This document shows, in pieces, positions 16,652 to 17,777 of a stretch of DNA of 17,777 nt. The number at the start of each line of letters is the position of its first letter. Position 1 is the stretch's first letter. Origin of the DNA: Devosia sp. (GTDB lineage: Bacteria; Pseudomonadota; Alphaproteobacteria; Rhizobiales; Devosiaceae); contig JAQGKG010000326.1 of NCBI GenBank assembly GCA_028290245.1, positions 1 through 17,777 of the forward strand, in the 5' to 3' direction. Position numbers and translations under genes: made by a program. Below the pieces are notes generated by a model that worked only from the letters and a program-made list of their open reading frames with translations, had not been told where the DNA came from and ran no database searches.

Positions 16652-17777
16652 GGGCAATTCTTTCAAACAGCTTGGGCAGGCCGACGAATGCCACAATGGT
16701 ACCAATCAAGAGGATAGCGGCGATGGCCGCAGCGTCATTGCCGCGATAGGAGCCGAGCGCGCGGAACATCATCAGCGGCAGGGTCTGGAAATCCTGAGTA
16801 CCGAACAGAGCGATGACCCCGAGGTCGCCCAGCGAGAAACAAAACGCCAACGCCAGCATGACGCCGATATCGCGGCCGATCAGGGGATATTCCACCGAGG
16901 CGAACTGTCGCCACCCCGAGAGCCCGAGCGAGCGGATCAGCTTGCTGCGGGTGCGGGCGATTGCTTCGAGCGGCGGCCCCAGCGTTGCCATGGCGAAGGG
17001 CAGTGCGAGCAGGCTATTGGCCAGGATGACAACGAAGGGGGCGGCAAACGATGGTGCCACACCCAGTTGGCGTACCAGCAGGAAAAAGCCGAGCGATAGC
17101 ACGACCGCAGGCACCGCGAGATAGGCAAAGGCCGGCATGCCGAGCAGCGTCCGCGTGGTGCTCCGGCCGGTCGCGCCGCGGCCCAGGGCCAGCGTCAAGG
17201 CAAGCACCAGCGCCAGCAAAGCGGACGCCGAGCCAATGAGCAGACTGCTGCTAGCAGCCCACCAGAAGCTGGGTATGGCGATGATGCGCCCGACGCCCGA
17301 ACTCAGGCCATCGACCAGCACCGACAGCAGCGGCAGCACGAAACAGAACAGGCAAAGTCCCAGCACGGCGATTTGCAGGGCTCGAGCCACGCCCGCATCG
17401 CGCCAACGCGGTACAGTTGATGCGCCGAAGCTGGTGGGGATCGGTGCCAGAGCCGATGCGGCGAGGATCACCAGGGAACAGACGGCAATCTGGGTAGCGG
17501 CGAGATACACCGCGCCGATTAGGTCGAAATCTTGCCGCACGGCCGCGTAGATGGCCACTTCGAGCGTCTGGTTGGCGGGGCCCCCACCGAGCATCAGCAC
17601 GATGGGAAAGCTGGTGAAGGCGAGGAGGAATATGATCGCCGCGAGTCCGGGCACGGTGCCGCGCATCGCTGGCCAGTCGAGCAGCGTGAAACGCTGCCAT
17701 GCCGAGAGGCCTAGCGATTGCCCGGTCTTGAGGCGGGCGGTCGGGATGGCGTCGAGCCGGGCTAGCATGATGCGGGC
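16638..17777 (-). CDS. thiP: Thiamine-type ABC transporter permease ThiP, 5' end outside window
   Basis: Inner-membrane permease of the same importer as ThiQ. Family members are about 530-550 aa and consist of two fused permease halves; here about 380 residues are visible and the frame is open to the right edge, so the N-terminus is missing. What remains is the end of the first half, including an EAA-like loop (ARLKTGQSLGLSAWQRFTLLDWP), and the whole second half with several transmembrane helices and a second EAA loop (ARTRSKLIRSLGLSGWRQFASVEYP). These loops dock onto ThiQ. An internal ATG at 17766-17768 is not the start. The substrate-binding gene thiB and any TPP riboswitch would lie beyond the window. 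Confidence 0.87.
   Translation of the reverse strand, partial: ARIMLARLDAIPTARLKTGQSLGLSAWQRFTLLDWPAMRGTVPGLAAIIFLLAFTSFPIVLMLGGGPANQTLEVAIYAAVRQDFDLIGAVYLAATQIAVCSLVILAASALAPIPTSFGASTVPRWRDAGVARALQIAVLGLCLFCFVLPLLSVLVDGLSSGVGRIIAIPSFWWAASSSLLIGSASALLALVLALTLALGRGATGRSTTRTLLGMPAFAYLAVPAVVLSLGFFLLVRQLGVAPSFAAPFVVILANSLLALPFAMATLGPPLEAIARTRSKLIRSLGLSGWRQFASVEYPLIGRDIGVMLALAFCFSLGDLGVIALFGTQDFQTLPLMMFRALGSYRGNDAAAIAAILLIGTIVAFVGLPKLFERIAHAAR

Noticed and set aside
16638..17777. A TPP riboswitch for the thiamine transporter
   Set aside because: The operon's 5' end lies beyond the right edge of the window; nothing resembling a THI box was seen in the visible part.

Overview
The window is a GC-rich chromosomal segment of an alphaproteobacterium, most likely order Hyphomicrobiales (Rhizobiales) and possibly Devosia-like. 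This rests on the gene order cpoB-tilS-ftsH-glmM, an alphaproteobacterial-type serC leader RNA, protein sequence style, and a 661-aa membrane protein of a type I associate with rhizobia. No database search was possible, so the genus is an inference. Almost everything is core housekeeping; no phage, insertion sequence, CRISPR array, rRNA or tRNA was seen. No gene-free stretch exceeds 300 bases (the largest are about 160-180).

Layout. 1-145: intergenic DNA with a strong terminator of an upstream gene that lies outside the window (probably pal, inferred from the usual order). 146-2454: cpoB (Tol-Pal accessory protein) and tilS (tRNA-Ile lysidine synthetase), joined by an ATGA overlap. 2627-4555: ftsH (membrane AAA+ protease), then a terminator. 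4677-6020: glmM (phosphoglucosamine mutase, peptidoglycan/LPS precursor). 6177-6935: a small outer-membrane beta-barrel protein with a UUCG-loop terminator. 7062-8036: a DenD-like sugar-acid dehydrogenase. 8098-11087: serine biosynthesis, with a promoter, a structured leader RNA that pairs with the ribosome binding site, serC, a compound palindromic repeat, and serA. 11089-11548: a compact hicA-hicB toxin-antitoxin pair placed one base after the serA stop, with visibly different codon use. 11551-12498 (minus): an EamA/DMT permease. 12677-13966: purA. 14015-16000: the 661-aa single-pass membrane protein of unknown function. 16013-17777 (minus): thiQ and the 3' part of thiP, ATPase and permease of a thiamine-type ABC importer; thiP runs off the right edge.

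Functionally the left half is cell-envelope maintenance and quality control, the middle is serine synthesis under RNA-level control, and the right is purine synthesis and cofactor uptake. The points most worth a second look are the serC leader, the hicAB pair abutting serA, the palindrome between serC and serA, and the uncharacterised 661-aa protein downstream of purA. I see no strong sign of a new multi-gene system.
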